A stretch of DNA of 64,000 bases from NCBI RefSeq assembly GCF_000184745.1, contig NC_014931.1, forward strand, positions 248,001 to 312,000, given 5' to 3'. The position numbers were made by a program, and so were the translations under genes. Source of the stretch: Variovorax paradoxus EPS. GTDB lineage: Bacteria; Pseudomonadota; Gammaproteobacteria; Burkholderiales; Burkholderiaceae_C. Of the stretch, positions 1 through 9,132 are shown in pieces. Positions within the stretch are counted from its first letter, which is position 1; every line of letters starts with the position of its first letter. Under the pieces are notes generated by a model. It was not told the DNA's origin, ran no database searches, and worked only from the letters and a program-made list of their open reading frames with translations.

Positions 1-600
1 CGAAGCAATGGCGCCGAGCGAGGTGCCGACCAGCGCCGCGATGCCCGCCACGAAGGTGCAGCCGCAGAACATCGCGAGCGCACGCGATTCGCCCGGCGCG
101 GGCCGCAGGTGGCGCAGCACGATGTTGGTCACCGCGAAGCTGAAGCCGGCCGCCAAGCCCAGCCAGTCGGGCAGGCTCGACGGCACTGGCCAGTCGGTGC
201 CCGGCGCCTTGAGCACCACGACCACCCCGGTGAGCGCCAGCGCCACGCGCGCGAGCGCGCCGCCCGTGGGCCGCTCGCCCAGCAGCAGCCAGCCCAGCAG
301 CACGCTCCAGAGCGGCATCAGATAGAACAGCAGCACCACGCGCACGACGTCGCCCTGCGTTACCGCCCAGTTGAAACCCACGTTGGTGAAGCCCGCCGCA
401 AGGCCCAGCACCGCGAGCATCGGGTAGGCCGTGAAGCTCTTCCAGGCATGACGGCGCACGATCCCCATCACCGTCGCGATGGCCAGGTAGATGAGGCAGG
501 TGGTCCACAGCGGGTGCAGGCCGTGGCTTTCGATGTGCCGGAAGGGAAACCACGACAGCCCCCAGACGAAGGCATTGAAGATCAGCGCGAGGGCGGGCAT
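1..600 (-). CDS. EamA/DMT family transporter, partial (3' end outside window)
   Basis: The reading frame opens at an ATG (complement of 598-600) and runs off the left edge with no stop, so only about 200 N-terminal residues are visible. They begin MPALALIFNAFVWGLSWFPF and form a chain of hydrophobic helices typical of EamA drug/metabolite exporters, with the family's repeat boundary (GLAAGFSFAVTNIVLRHLRP) near residue 150. It should sit in the inner membrane and export a small metabolite; the substrate cannot be read from the sequence. It lies 70 bp downstream of lplT on the same strand, so co-transcription is possible. No clear Shine-Dalgarno precedes the ATG, so the start is moderately certain. 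Confidence 0.8.
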   Translation of the reverse strand, partial: MPALALIFNAFVWGLSWFPFRHIESHGLHPLWTTCLIYLAIATVMGIVRRHAWKSFTAYPMLAVLGLAAGFTNVGFNWAVTQGDVVRVVLLFYLMPLWSVLLGWLLLGERPTGGALARVALALTGVVVVLKAPGTDWPVPSSLPDWLGLAAGFSFAVTNIVLRHLRPAPGESRALAMFCGCTFVAGIAALVGTSLGAIAS

Positions 601-670
601 GGTGGCGTCGGGAGAAAAGGGGCTTCGGCGCTCGGCGCGCCGGCCGTCTCACCAACGCAGTCGCGCAAGG

Positions 671-1975
671 TCAGTGGTGTTTGTCGCTGCGGGCGATGGC
701 CAGCAGATGCTCGACTTCTTCCGGGTACTTCTTCAGGTTGTTCTCGTGCCAGCGCTTGATGAGCCACATGCAGCCCGCCACCACGAGGCCGAAGGCGCTG
801 ATCGCACCGTAGGCCGACAGGCCCAGCCCGGTGCACACGCTGTAGAAGCCGCCCAGCAGAAGGATGCAGGCCTGCTCGTTGAAGTTCTGCACGGCAATCG
901 AACGGCCCGCGCCCATGAGGTTGTGGCCGCGGTGCTGCAAGAGCGCATTCATCGGCACCACCAGGAAGCCGCCAAGGCCGCCCAGGATGATGAGGAACGG
1001 CACCGCGAGCCACACGTTGCCGATGAAGTTCATGCAGATGACCATGAGACCCATCGCGATGCCCATCGGGATCACGCGGGTGGCCATGTCCAGCCGCATG
1101 CGCATCGAGGCCACGATGGCGCCCACGGCCGTGCCGATGGTCACCACGCCAGTGAGCGCCGAGGCCTGCGTCGTGTTGTAGCCCAGCGCGAGCGAAGCCC
1201 ACGCCAGCACGATGTACTTGAGGTTGCCGCCCGCGCCCCAGAAGAGCGTGGTGGTGGCCAGCGAGATCTGGCCGAGGCGGTCGCGCCACAGGCGCGCATT
1301 GCAATGCCAGAAGTCGGGCAGCAGCGCGGCGAGGTTGCGTGCGAAGCCGTGCTCGGGGTTGGAGCGCAACGGGCGCATCTCGACGCCGGTGTGCGGGATG
1401 CGCGTGTTGAACCAGGCGGCCAGCATGTAGACCAGGATCAGCACCGAGATCGCGGCCTCGGCGGGGGAATCGATGCCGGTGTCGATCAGCGGGAAGTCGA
1501 AGGCCAGCAAGTGGCTGGAGACCGCATGGCCCACGAGCGTGCCGCCCAGCACGATGCCCAGGAGGATGGAGGCGATGGTGAGGCCCTCGATCCAGCCGTT
1601 GGCCTTGACCAGTTGCGAGGCGGGCAGCAGTTCGGTGAGGATGCCGTACTTGGCCGGCGAGTAGGCCGCCGCGCCCAGGCCCACGATCGAATACGACAAC
1701 AGGGGGTGCGAGCCGAACAGCATCATCAGGCAGCCGATCACCTTGATCGCGTTGCTGATGAACATCACCTTGCCCTTGGGCAGCGCGTCTGCAAACGCGC
1801 CCACCAGCGGCGCAAGCACCACATAGAAGACTGCGAAGATCGGCACCAGTGCCGCGCGCTGCCATTCGGGCGCGCCCGAACTTCGCATGAGATCGACGGC
1901 AACAACGAAAAGCGCTTGGTCGGCCAGCGACGAAAAGAACTGGGCCGACATGATCGTGTAGAAACCGCGCTTCAT
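671..1975 (-). CDS. lplT: Lysophospholipid transporter LplT (MFS)
   Basis: The product is 434 residues when started at [20 protein letters not shown], which is where MFS homology begins; the open frame continues upstream but with no family similarity. About twelve hydrophobic segments span the protein, with the LplT-like stretches [13 protein letters not shown] near the N-terminus and [20 protein letters not shown] around residues 110-130. In the known family LplT flips lysophospholipids across the inner membrane for re-acylation. In enterobacteria lplT is paired with the acyltransferase gene aas; no such gene is adjacent here, and lplT is instead divergent from alr across about 190 bp. Confidence 0.88.
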   Translation of the reverse strand: MKRGFYTIMSAQFFSSLADQALFVVAVDLMRSSGAPEWQRAALVPIFAVFYVVLAPLVGAFADALPKGKVMFISNAIKVIGCLMMLFGSHPLLSYSIVGLGAAAYSPAKYGILTELLPASQLVKANGWIEGLTIASILLGIVLGGTLVGHAVSSHLLAFDFPLIDTGIDSPAEAAISVLILVYMLAAWFNTRIPHTGVEMRPLRSNPEHGFARNLAALLPDFWHCNARLWRDRLGQISLATTTLFWGAGGNLKYIVLAWASLALGYNTTQASALTGVVTIGTAVGAIVASMRMRLDMATRVIPMGIAMGLMVICMNFIGNVWLAVPFLIILGGLGGFLVVPMNALLQHRGHNLMGAGRSIAVQNFNEQACILLLGGFYSVCTGLGLSAYGAISAFGLVVAGCMWLIKRWHENNLKKYPEEVEHLLAIARSDKHH

Positions 1976-2168
1976 CGATGGGCTGGCTGGCCAGAGGGGT
2001 CTGCTGGCGGTAGTGAAAAAGTGTCGCGTCCGGTGCGAATGGGCGGTTATAGCATGGGGGTACGACGTGGAAATGGGCATCCCTTCCGTATTCGACCCCA
2101 TTCCCGGAAATGCTAAAACGTGGTCTGAACTTACCCCCAGTCCGCCTGCAGCCTGCCCAGAGCACCCC

Positions 2169-3269
2169 ATGCCGCGCCCCATTCTTGCCACCGTCCACAC
2201 CGCCGCCCTTCGCAACAACCTGGAGCGGGTCCGCCGTTCGGCGCTCGACGCCCGTGTCTGGGCCGTGGTCAAGGCCAATGCCTATGGCCACGGCATCGAG
2301 CGGGTCTATGAAGGCCTGCGCGGCGCCGACGGCTTCGCGCTGCTCGACCTGGCCGAGGCCGAGCGCGTGCGCGCCCTGGGCTGGCGCGGCCCCGTGCTGC
2401 TGCTGGAAGGCGTGTTCGATGCGCGCGACCTGGAGCTGTGCTCGCGCCTGGACCTCTGGCACACCGTGCATTGCGACGAGCAGATCGACATGCTCGCAGC
2501 GCACAAGACCCTCAAGCCGCAGCGTGTTTTCCTGAAGATGAACTCGGGCATGAACCGCCTGGGCTTCACGCCCGAGCGCTTCGGCTCGGCCTGGACGCGC
2601 CTGAACGCGCTCACGCAGGTCGACGAGATCTCGCTGATGACGCACTTCAGCGACGCCGACGGCGCCCGCGGCATCGCGCACCAGCTCGAAGCCTTCGAGC
2701 GCGCCACGCGCGACCTGCCGGGCGAGCGCTCCATTGCCAACAGCGCCGCCACCCTGCGTCACGCCGACCAGACGCGCGGCGACTGGGTGCGCCCCGGCAT
2801 CGTGCTGTACGGCAGCGCCCCCGACTTTCCGTTGCACGACGCGGCGCACTGGCAACTGCAGCCCACGATGACGCTGTCGACGCAACTGCTCTCGGTGCAG
2901 ACGCTCAAGGCCGGCGACACCATCGGCTATGGCTCCAACTTCACGGCCGAGGGGCCGCTCACCATCGGCGTGGCCGCGGTTGGCTACGCCGATGGCTATC
3001 CGCGCCACTGCAACACCGGCACGCCGGTGCTGGTGAACGGCGTGCGCACCCGCATGGTGGGCCGCGTGAGCATGGACATGATCACCGTCGACCTCACGCC
3101 GGTGCCCGATGCGAAGTTCGGCGCCGAAGTCACGCTGTGGGGCCGCTCCGCTTCGACGGGCGCGGTGCTCCCCATCGACGAAGTCGCGCAGGCCGCGGGC
3201 ACCGTCGGCTACGAACTCATGTGCGCCGTGGCCCAGCGCGTGCCGTTCGCCGCTCCCACCGACGAATGA
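2169..3269 (+). CDS. alr: Alanine racemase (PLP-dependent)
   Basis: Interconverts L- and D-alanine in the cytoplasm to supply D-Ala for peptidoglycan. The 366-residue protein has the PLP-binding lysine K35 in [10 protein letters not shown] and the second catalytic base Y254 in GYGSNF, both hallmarks of fold-type III alanine racemases; MNSGMNRLG (about 124-132) and [10 protein letters not shown] are further family signatures. The start at MPRPILATV is chosen because the upstream in-frame extension has no homology. The gene is divergent from lplT and its stop overlaps the next start by 4 bp, so it is probably co-transcribed with the downstream membrane protein. Whether it is the biosynthetic alr or a catabolic dadX cannot be decided here. 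Confidence 0.95.
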   Translation: MPRPILATVHTAALRNNLERVRRSALDARVWAVVKANAYGHGIERVYEGLRGADGFALLDLAEAERVRALGWRGPVLLLEGVFDARDLELCSRLDLWHTVHCDEQIDMLAAHKTLKPQRVFLKMNSGMNRLGFTPERFGSAWTRLNALTQVDEISLMTHFSDADGARGIAHQLEAFERATRDLPGERSIANSAATLRHADQTRGDWVRPGIVLYGSAPDFPLHDAAHWQLQPTMTLSTQLLSVQTLKAGDTIGYGSNFTAEGPLTIGVAAVGYADGYPRHCNTGTPVLVNGVRTRMVGRVSMDMITVDLTPVPDAKFGAEVTLWGRSASTGAVLPIDEVAQAAGTVGYELMCAVAQRVPFAAPTDE

Positions 3270-4015
3270 AGATCCTTTCCAACTGGCGCTCGGTGCGCCT
3301 TTGGGAAACGGAGGTCGAGCGCGACCTGCACCGCAACCACAGCCTGCGCACGCACGGCATCCTGATCGGCACGTTCACGCTCCTCCTGATGTGGGGCGTG
3401 TCGGCGCTACAGATGCACCTGCTGCATGTGGACTCGCTGGCGGTGCGCTACTTCCTCACGCTGGGCGTGGGCTACCTCGGCTACTTGCTCGTGCTGCGCT
3501 GGTGGGCCCGGCGGCTGGTGGAGGACGGCGTTGGCGCCAACCTGGACATGGGCGCCGGCGACGCGGTGGATGCCGGTGAATTCGCTTTGGACGTTGCCGG
3601 CAGCGTAGGCCGTGCCAGCCGCGCGAGCGGTGTCGGCGATGCCGCCGACATGGCGGGCGGTGCGCTGGAACTCGCGGGCGCTTCCGACGAAGGCGCGATC
3701 ATCGTCGTGCCGGTGGTCGCCATCTTCCTGATCTGCGTGGCCGTGCTGTTCGGCGTCGGCTCGCTCGTGCTGCTGTATTTCAGCTGGGACGCGCTGCTGG
3801 CCGTGGCGATCGAGGTGGCGTTTTCTTATGTCTCGGCCCGCGCCGCGGTGCGCGTGGCGCGCGAAGGCTGGCTCATGGCCGCCGTGCGCCTGACCTGGAA
3901 GCCGCTGCTCGGCGCGCTGATTTCCGCGGTGATCCTCGGCGCGCTGCTCGACCACTTCATGCCGCAGGTCAACTCGCTGCCCGAGGCGGTCCGCGTCTTG
4001 CTGAAGACGAACTGA
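3266..4015 (+). CDS. Hypothetical inner-membrane protein translationally coupled to alr
   Basis: A 249-residue protein not recognised as a named family. The ATG overlaps the alr stop (ATGA), implying translational coupling. The N-terminal 30 residues are basic and soluble; hydrophobic segments follow at roughly 35-55 and 60-80. A Gly/Ala/Asp-rich loop of about 60 residues (95-155) precedes hydrophobic segments near 155-180, 183-200 and 217-235. The C-terminal 47 nt overlap the LysR gene on the opposite strand. No catalytic motif is visible. Association with alr could be functional (cell envelope) or only positional. Confidence 0.75.
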   Translation: MKILSNWRSVRLWETEVERDLHRNHSLRTHGILIGTFTLLLMWGVSALQMHLLHVDSLAVRYFLTLGVGYLGYLLVLRWWARRLVEDGVGANLDMGAGDAVDAGEFALDVAGSVGRASRASGVGDAADMAGGALELAGASDEGAIIVVPVVAIFLICVAVLFGVGSLVLLYFSWDALLAVAIEVAFSYVSARAAVRVAREGWLMAAVRLTWKPLLGALISAVILGALLDHFMPQVNSLPEAVRVLLKTN

Positions 4016-4943
4016 GCTTCTTCTCGGGGCCGGTGGCCAGTGCATCGAGCAAATGGTCGATGAGCACCCGGCACTTGGGCACGGTGAAGCGGCTGGGCGG
4101 ATAAAGAATCCACGCGTGCCCGCGGTAGTTGCCCTGGAATTCCCAGCCGGCCAATACCTGCACAACGCGGCCGCTCTCCAGCGCTTCCTGTGTCATGAAG
4201 GCCGGCACGCACGCCACGCCCAGGTCCGCGAGTGCGGCTTCGAGGCGCACCTCGCTGTGGTTCGAAACGTAGCGGCCCCGCACCACGACCTCGGCTTCTT
4301 CCGCATCGCCCTGCCTGAAGCGCCAGTGGTTGTCGCGCTCGTGCTCGCCCAGCGACAGGCAGCTGTGCGCGACCAGGCCGCGGGGATGCGCAATCGCCTC
4401 GTGTTGTTCAAGGTAGCGCGGTGAGGCGCAGAGGATGTGCGCCACCGGCATCAACTGCCGCGCCACCAGTCCCTCGGGCGGCTCGGTCGTCAGGCGCACC
4501 ACGAGGTCGACGCCTTCGCGGATCGGATCGATGTTGCGGTCCTGCACGATGAGCTGCACATCCACTTCGGGGTAGCGCCGAAGAAAGTCGAGGATGTGCG
4601 GATGCAGCACCCGACGCGCGAACGCCTTCGGCGCGCTGATGCGCACCAGCCCGCTCGGCTTTTTCGAGAACCGCTGCGCGATGTCCATCGCGCCCTGCGC
4701 CACCGCGACCAGTTCGCGGCAGCGCGCGAAGGCTTCGGCACCGGGCTCGGTCAGCCGCAGCTGGCGCGTCGTGCGCTGCAGCAGCTGCACGCCGATTTCC
4801 TTTTCGAGCCGCTTGACCTGCCGGCTCGCGGCCGATGGCGTCATGCCCAGCAGGTCGGCCGCGGCGGAGAAGCTGCCGAGCTCGGCGACCCGCAGGAAGG
4901 TCACCATCTCGGGCAGCACTTTGAGAAATGAATTCGTTCCCAC
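3969..4943 (-). CDS. LysR family transcriptional regulator
   Basis: N-terminal winged helix (MVTFLRVAELGSFSAAADLL and PSAASRQVKRLEKEIGVQLL) followed by a periplasmic-binding-like effector domain (SGLVRISAPKAF onward), the usual LysR layout at about 324 residues. The start is set at a GTG with AGGA about 10 nt upstream; the longer open frame begins only at a TTG, and the next ATG would cut into the first helix. It is divergent from the EamA transporter at 5037, which is its likely target. Its 3' end overlaps the convergent membrane-protein gene by 47 bp, and the last residues ([14 protein letters not shown]) lie within that overlap. The inducer is unknown. Confidence 0.87.
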   Translation of the reverse strand: MGTNSFLKVLPEMVTFLRVAELGSFSAAADLLGMTPSAASRQVKRLEKEIGVQLLQRTTRQLRLTEPGAEAFARCRELVAVAQGAMDIAQRFSKKPSGLVRISAPKAFARRVLHPHILDFLRRYPEVDVQLIVQDRNIDPIREGVDLVVRLTTEPPEGLVARQLMPVAHILCASPRYLEQHEAIAHPRGLVAHSCLSLGEHERDNHWRFRQGDAEEAEVVVRGRYVSNHSEVRLEAALADLGVACVPAFMTQEALESGRVVQVLAGWEFQGNYRGHAWILYPPSRFTVPKCRVLIDHLLDALATGPEKKLSSSSARRGPPRAAS

Positions 4944-5036
4944 GGCGCAAGGGTCCTGTTCCGGCCGATGGCTGTTCGGCGTGTGTGATGCCCTGAACAA
5001 TCTTTTCTTTCTTGTTCATGGACGGCGGCCGACAGT

Positions 5037-5987
5037 ATGGATTCAAAGCAAGTGCGGGGCATCGCACCGGACACGTGGGGTGCGAGGAAGTGGGCCGGCA
5101 TCGGCGCCGCCGAGGTCATGCTGCTGCTGGTGGCGGCCGTGTGGGGCGGCAGCTATGCGGTCGCGAAGCAGGCGACGCAGCAGTTGCCTGTGATGGAGTT
5201 CATCGCGCTGCGCTTCGGGCTCACCTTCATCGTGCTCTTGCCGGCACTCAAGCCTCTGTTCAATGCGCAGTGGCGCCAGGGGCTCGCGGTGGGCGGGCTG
5301 CTCGGCGCCAACCTGCTGGCGATCTTCGTCTGCGAGACCTTCGGCGTGTCGCTGACCACGGCGAGCAACGCCGCGTTCCTGATCAGCCTGTGCGTGGCGC
5401 TCACGCCGTTCGTCGAATGGTGGCTGCTGGGGCAGCGCCCGGCGCAGCGCATCTTCTGGGCCGCGGGCCTGTCGGCGGTGGGAGCGGCGATGCTGTCGGC
5501 CACCTCGCCCGCCAACATCGCCGTGGGTTGGGGCGACGCGCTGATGGTGCTCGCGGCGTTCCTCCGCGCCGTGATGGTGTGCATGACGCGGCGACTCGCC
5601 GGCCACCACGCGATGCCGGCGCTGACGCTCACCGCGGTGCAGTCGGGCGTGATGGCGCTCGGCGCGATGGCGATCTCGCTCCTAGCCTCCAACGGCGCCT
5701 GGCACATGCCGCCCGCAACGGCTTCCTTCTGGTGGGGCATGGCGTACCTCGTGCTGCTGTGCACGGTGTTCGCCTTCTTCGCGCAGAACCATGCGGCCTC
5801 GCGCTCGAGTCCGAGCCGGGTGTCGCTGCTGATGGGGAGCGAGCCGGTGTTCGGCGCGTTGATCGCGGTGTATGGGTTTGGGGAAACGGTCGGGGTGTGG
5901 GGATGGGCCGGCGGGCTGCTGATCGTGGCGGCAGCGTGGTGGGTGACGATGCCGCAAAAGCTTGAGGCACGGCCGCGAATTCCGTGA
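5037..5987 (+). CDS. EamA/DMT family transporter
   Basis: A 316-residue membrane protein with about ten hydrophobic helices in two repeats, beginning VMLLLVAAVWGGSYAVAKQA at the first EamA repeat and repeating near GWGDALMVLAAFLRAVMVC. The family exports amino acids, purines or toxic metabolites across the inner membrane; the substrate is not evident. The start codon lies only 93 bp from the divergent LysR start, the usual arrangement of a LysR-controlled exporter. A short non-coding gap and then the small ORF at 6059 follow. Confidence 0.88.
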   Translation: MDSKQVRGIAPDTWGARKWAGIGAAEVMLLLVAAVWGGSYAVAKQATQQLPVMEFIALRFGLTFIVLLPALKPLFNAQWRQGLAVGGLLGANLLAIFVCETFGVSLTTASNAAFLISLCVALTPFVEWWLLGQRPAQRIFWAAGLSAVGAAMLSATSPANIAVGWGDALMVLAAFLRAVMVCMTRRLAGHHAMPALTLTAVQSGVMALGAMAISLLASNGAWHMPPATASFWWGMAYLVLLCTVFAFFAQNHAASRSSPSRVSLLMGSEPVFGALIAVYGFGETVGVWGWAGGLLIVAAAWWVTMPQKLEARPRIP

Positions 5988-6058
5988 ACTTGTAGCCGTG
6001 CGGCGTCGAACAGCGCCCTTCGTCCAATGACAATGCCGGCCGGAGGAAAACAGCTCAC

Positions 6059-6190
6059 ATGATCTCGACACACAAGACCCGCGCTGCATTCACTGCTTGC
6101 GGCATCGCGATGCCAGCCCTTGGCTTCTCGGCGCACGCCGCAGAGCCGGATGTGCCGGCGCCACCCGCCCCTCCCGAGAAGTTTTGGTGA
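6059..6190 (+). CDS. Predicted 43-residue secreted peptide
   Basis: A small ORF of 43 codons ending at a TGA 12 bp before the convergent gene. GGAGG lies about 12-14 nt upstream of the ATG. The N-terminus has a basic start (MISTHKTR), a hydrophobic core and an Ala-x-Ala-like site before AEPD, which reads as a Sec signal peptide. The predicted mature part is a Pro-rich tail of about 15 residues (PDVPAPPAPPEKFW). I do not recognise a family. It may be a real small exported protein or the relic of a longer gene; no frameshifted continuation is evident downstream. Confidence 0.45.
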   Translation: MISTHKTRAAFTACGIAMPALGFSAHAAEPDVPAPPAPPEKFW

Positions 6191-6202
6191 GCGCGGCGCC
6201 GC

Positions 6203-7180
6203 TCAGTACAACCCAAGCTGCCGCGTCCTCAACCGCGCCAACCCCAGCAACGCATCGGTGAACGGCGTCGCCACCCCGGTCAACTCGCCCAACTCGCGCA
6301 CCACCGTCACCAGCGCATCGAGTTCCACCGAGCGCCCGGCTTCCACGTCCTGCAGCATCGAGGTCTTGAACGCGCCGAGCTTCTTCGTCACCTCGTGGCG
6401 GTCTTCGGGGCTCTGCGTGATCTCGATGCCGATGCGCCGGCCGATCTCCTTGGCCTCCAGCATCACGGCCGAGATGAACCCGCGCACGTAGTCGTCGCCC
6501 ATGATGAGGTCGGTGGTGGCACCGGTCAGCGCGCTGATCGGGTTCACCGTCATGTTGCCCCAGAGCTTGAACCACACGTCCTTCTGGATCTGCGGCGACA
6601 GCGTGGTGTTGATGCCCGCGCGGGTCAGCAGCTCGACGAGCGCCTGCACGCGCGGCGTGGCCTCGCCCGAAGGCTCGCCGACGATCAGCCCGTTGCCGAA
6701 GTGATGCCGCACCACGCCCGGCCCGTCGAGCGAGCAGCTCGCATGCACCACGCAGCCGATCACGTTGCGCGCCGGAATGGCCTTCGCGATCGCGCCATCG
6801 GGGTCGACCGCGGCCAGCCGGCGGCCGGTGATTTCGCCGCCGAAGCCGCCTTCGAGAAACCACCACGGCACGCCGTTCATCGCGACCAGCACGATGGTGT
6901 CGGGCCCGATAAGCGGCCCGATGCGTTCGGCCACGGCCGCCAGCGCGGGCGCCTTCACGGCGATGACCACCAGGTCCTGCACGCCGAGGGCGTCAGGATC
7001 GGCCACTGCGTTGACGGGGACGCGCGTGCGCACGTCGGCGCGCATCAGCGAGAGGCCATCGCGTTGCAGCACATCGAGCGTCGCACCGCGCGCCACCACG
7101 TTGAGCCGTTCGCCGGCCTGTGCGAGGCCGGCACCGATCCAGCCGCCGATCGCACCGGCGCCGTAAATACAAATCTTCAT
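6203..7180 (-). CDS. Ketopantoate reductase family (PanE/ApbA-like) oxidoreductase
   Basis: A 325-residue protein starting MKICIYGAGAIGGWIGAGLA, the Rossmann GxGxxG NADPH site of ApbA/PanE enzymes. The C-terminal helical domain contains KDVWFKLWGNMTVNPISAL, matching the conserved Lys/Asn region of the family. True PanE reduces 2-dehydropantoate in the coenzyme A pathway. Here the gene is last in a catabolic gene string, after a class II aldolase and a Bug receptor, so reduction of another 2-oxo acid is equally plausible, and no panE symbol is given. The start MKICIYG is chosen because the longer frame lacks homology. Confidence 0.85.
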   Translation of the reverse strand: MKICIYGAGAIGGWIGAGLAQAGERLNVVARGATLDVLQRDGLSLMRADVRTRVPVNAVADPDALGVQDLVVIAVKAPALAAVAERIGPLIGPDTIVLVAMNGVPWWFLEGGFGGEITGRRLAAVDPDGAIAKAIPARNVIGCVVHASCSLDGPGVVRHHFGNGLIVGEPSGEATPRVQALVELLTRAGINTTLSPQIQKDVWFKLWGNMTVNPISALTGATTDLIMGDDYVRGFISAVMLEAKEIGRRIGIEITQSPEDRHEVTKKLGAFKTSMLQDVEAGRSVELDALVTVVRELGELTGVATPFTDALLGLARLRTRQLGLY

Positions 7181-7202
7181 GGGAGAGGCCGCTTCGATCT
7201 TT

Positions 7203-7994
7203 TCAGTTTCTGTAGCTCGGGTCGATGCGGTCCACCTGCCGCACCAGCGCATTGAACACGTCCTGCCCGGCGCCGTGCGCGGGGCTGAACTGCAGTGCGT
7301 CGCGGGTGCAGCGCTCGGCGATTTCCTCGCTCACCGGAATGGCCGCGCCCATCGAGAAGGTCGCCATCTGGATCTCGCAGGCGCGCTGCAGCGTCCACAG
7401 GATCGCGAAGGTCTGCGGCAGCGTCTGGCCCCAGGCCAGCAGGCCGTGGTTGCGCAGGATCACCGCGTTGCGGTTGCCGATGCTCTGGAGGAGGCGCGGG
7501 CCTTCGTCGGCATGGATCGTGATGCCCTCGAAGTCGTGGTACGCCACCATGCCGTGCAGCTGGGCGGTATAGAAGTTGGTCTGTCGCAGGCCGCCCTCCA
7601 GGCACGCCACGGCCACGCCGGCCGTGGTGTGGGTGTGCATCACGCAGTGCGCGCCGGGCAGGCCATCGTGGATGGCCGCGTGCACCGTGAAGCCGGCCGG
7701 GTTCACCGGATACGACGAGCCGTCGAGCACCTTGCCCTGCAGGTCGATCTTCACGAGGTTGCTGGCCGTCACTTCGCTGTAGTGCAGGCCGAAGGGGTTG
7801 ATGAGGAACTGCTTCTCTCCGCCCGTCACGCTGTCGGGCAGCCGCACCGTGATGTGGTTGTAGATCATCTCGACCCAGCCCAGCATCGCGAAGACGCGAT
7901 AGCAGGCCGCGAGCTCTTCGCGCGCGGCGCGCTCGTCGGGGTGGATGGAGGGATGGACCAGCGCCGAAGGCGAGGTGGCGAGCGAGGTGTTCAT
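7203..7994 (-). CDS. Class II aldolase/adducin family protein
   Basis: A 263-residue protein of the class II aldolase fold. Visible signatures are the substrate/metal segments NHITVRLPD (about 46-54), the metal-binding HTHTTAGVAVACLE (about 119-132) and the later RNHGLLAWG. The family includes L-fuculose-phosphate and ribulose-phosphate aldolases/epimerases and decarboxylases acting on aromatic or tartronate-like acids. It lies between the PanE-like reductase (22 bp) and a Bug receptor (18 bp) on the same strand, so it is probably part of the extended hpa transcription unit. The exact substrate is not inferable. Confidence 0.85.
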   Translation of the reverse strand: MNTSLATSPSALVHPSIHPDERAAREELAACYRVFAMLGWVEMIYNHITVRLPDSVTGGEKQFLINPFGLHYSEVTASNLVKIDLQGKVLDGSSYPVNPAGFTVHAAIHDGLPGAHCVMHTHTTAGVAVACLEGGLRQTNFYTAQLHGMVAYHDFEGITIHADEGPRLLQSIGNRNAVILRNHGLLAWGQTLPQTFAILWTLQRACEIQMATFSMGAAIPVSEEIAERCTRDALQFSPAHGAGQDVFNALVRQVDRIDPSYRN

Positions 7995-8012
7995 TGCAGT
8001 TCCTTCATACGG

Positions 8013-9002
8013 TTAACCCTCCGCGGTGAAGCCGACTTCCTTGACGATCGGCGCCCACTTGGCGGTGTCTTTCTTCAGCAGTTCCGTGAGCTCCGCGGGC
8101 GTGGAAGACATGGCTTCCAGCCCGAAGGTGCCCAGGCCGTCGATCACGTCCTTCTGCGCGAGCGCGTTCTTCATCGCGGTGTTCAGGCGCGCGACCAGCT
8201 CGGGCGATGCCTTGGCAGGCAGGAAGAAGGCGAACCATTCGCTGTGCGCCATGTCCTTGATGCCCTGCTCGCCGAAGGTCGGCACATCGGGCGCGAAGCG
8301 GTTGCGCTTGGCGCCCGAGACGCCCAGGATGCGCACCTTGCCCGACTGCAGGTGCTGCGTGATGTCGCCGATCGGGCCCGACACGGCCGAGATGTTGCCG
8401 CCCAGGAGGTCGAGCATCGCCGGCTGCGTGCCGCGGTAGGCGGCGTGCTTGAGTTCGACGTCGCCCTTCTTGCCCAGCAGCGCGCCGATGAAGTGCGGCG
8501 TGGAGCCCGCGGCCGGCGAGCCGAAGTTGGCGCCGGCCGGGTTGGCCTTGGCCCAGGCGAGGAACTCGGGCACGCTCTTCACGCTGGCCGGCACCGACGG
8601 GCCGACCGCAAAGCCGAAGTCGAAGATGCAGCCGATGCTCACCGGGGTGAGGTCCACCATCGGGTCGTACGGCAGCTTCTTGTAGATGTGCGGATAGATC
8701 GTGAGGATCGAGGTCGGCGTCTGCAGGATGGTGACGCCATCGGCCGGCCGGCCCTTCACGTAGGTGACCGCGATCTGGCCGCCTGCGCCGGTGCGGTTCT
8801 CGACCACCGCCGCCTTGGCGTATTCGGGGCTGAGCTTCTGCGCCAGGCGACGGCAGATGGTGTCCGAGGTGCCGCCGGCCGCGAAGCCGGTGACGATGGT
8901 CGCGGTCTCGATGCCCGCCTGCGCGTAGGCCTGCTGGCCGATGCTCGCAAGCAGCGCCGAGGCGCCGGTGGTCTGAAGGATCTGGCGGCGTGTGAAGCTC
9001 AT
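8013..9002 (-). CDS. Bug family tripartite-tricarboxylate-transporter substrate-binding protein
   Basis: A 329-residue periplasmic receptor. The N-terminus MSFTRRQILQTTGASALLAS looks like a Tat signal, with cleavage near AYA-QAG. The mature part shows Bug landmarks: GFAAGGTSDTICRRLAQKL, VVENRTGAGGQIA, and the C-terminal WFAFFLPAKASPELVARLN. Such receptors capture carboxylates in the periplasm and normally hand them to TctA/TctB membrane proteins, none of which is encoded in this window. It is the first of three Bug receptors in the hpa gene string. Purine-rich GGAGAGAG precedes the start. Confidence 0.92.
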   Translation of the reverse strand: MSFTRRQILQTTGASALLASIGQQAYAQAGIETATIVTGFAAGGTSDTICRRLAQKLSPEYAKAAVVENRTGAGGQIAVTYVKGRPADGVTILQTPTSILTIYPHIYKKLPYDPMVDLTPVSIGCIFDFGFAVGPSVPASVKSVPEFLAWAKANPAGANFGSPAAGSTPHFIGALLGKKGDVELKHAAYRGTQPAMLDLLGGNISAVSGPIGDITQHLQSGKVRILGVSGAKRNRFAPDVPTFGEQGIKDMAHSEWFAFFLPAKASPELVARLNTAMKNALAQKDVIDGLGTFGLEAMSSTPAELTELLKKDTAKWAPIVKEVGFTAEG

Positions 9003-9132
9003 GATGGGTCTCTCTCCGGGTGGTGGTGGTTCGGGAGCGCGTATTTTTCCAGCAAGGCATGGGGCGGGACCCCCGCGTTTACCTCACGTTTTGAAAGCCG
9101 CGACACGTTTTCCTCGACCGGCGAGTTCGTTG

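Noticed and set aside
6203..7180. Assignment of the reductase as the biosynthetic panE
   Set aside because: The family match is clear, but catabolic-operon context and frequent paralogues make the coenzyme A role unproven.
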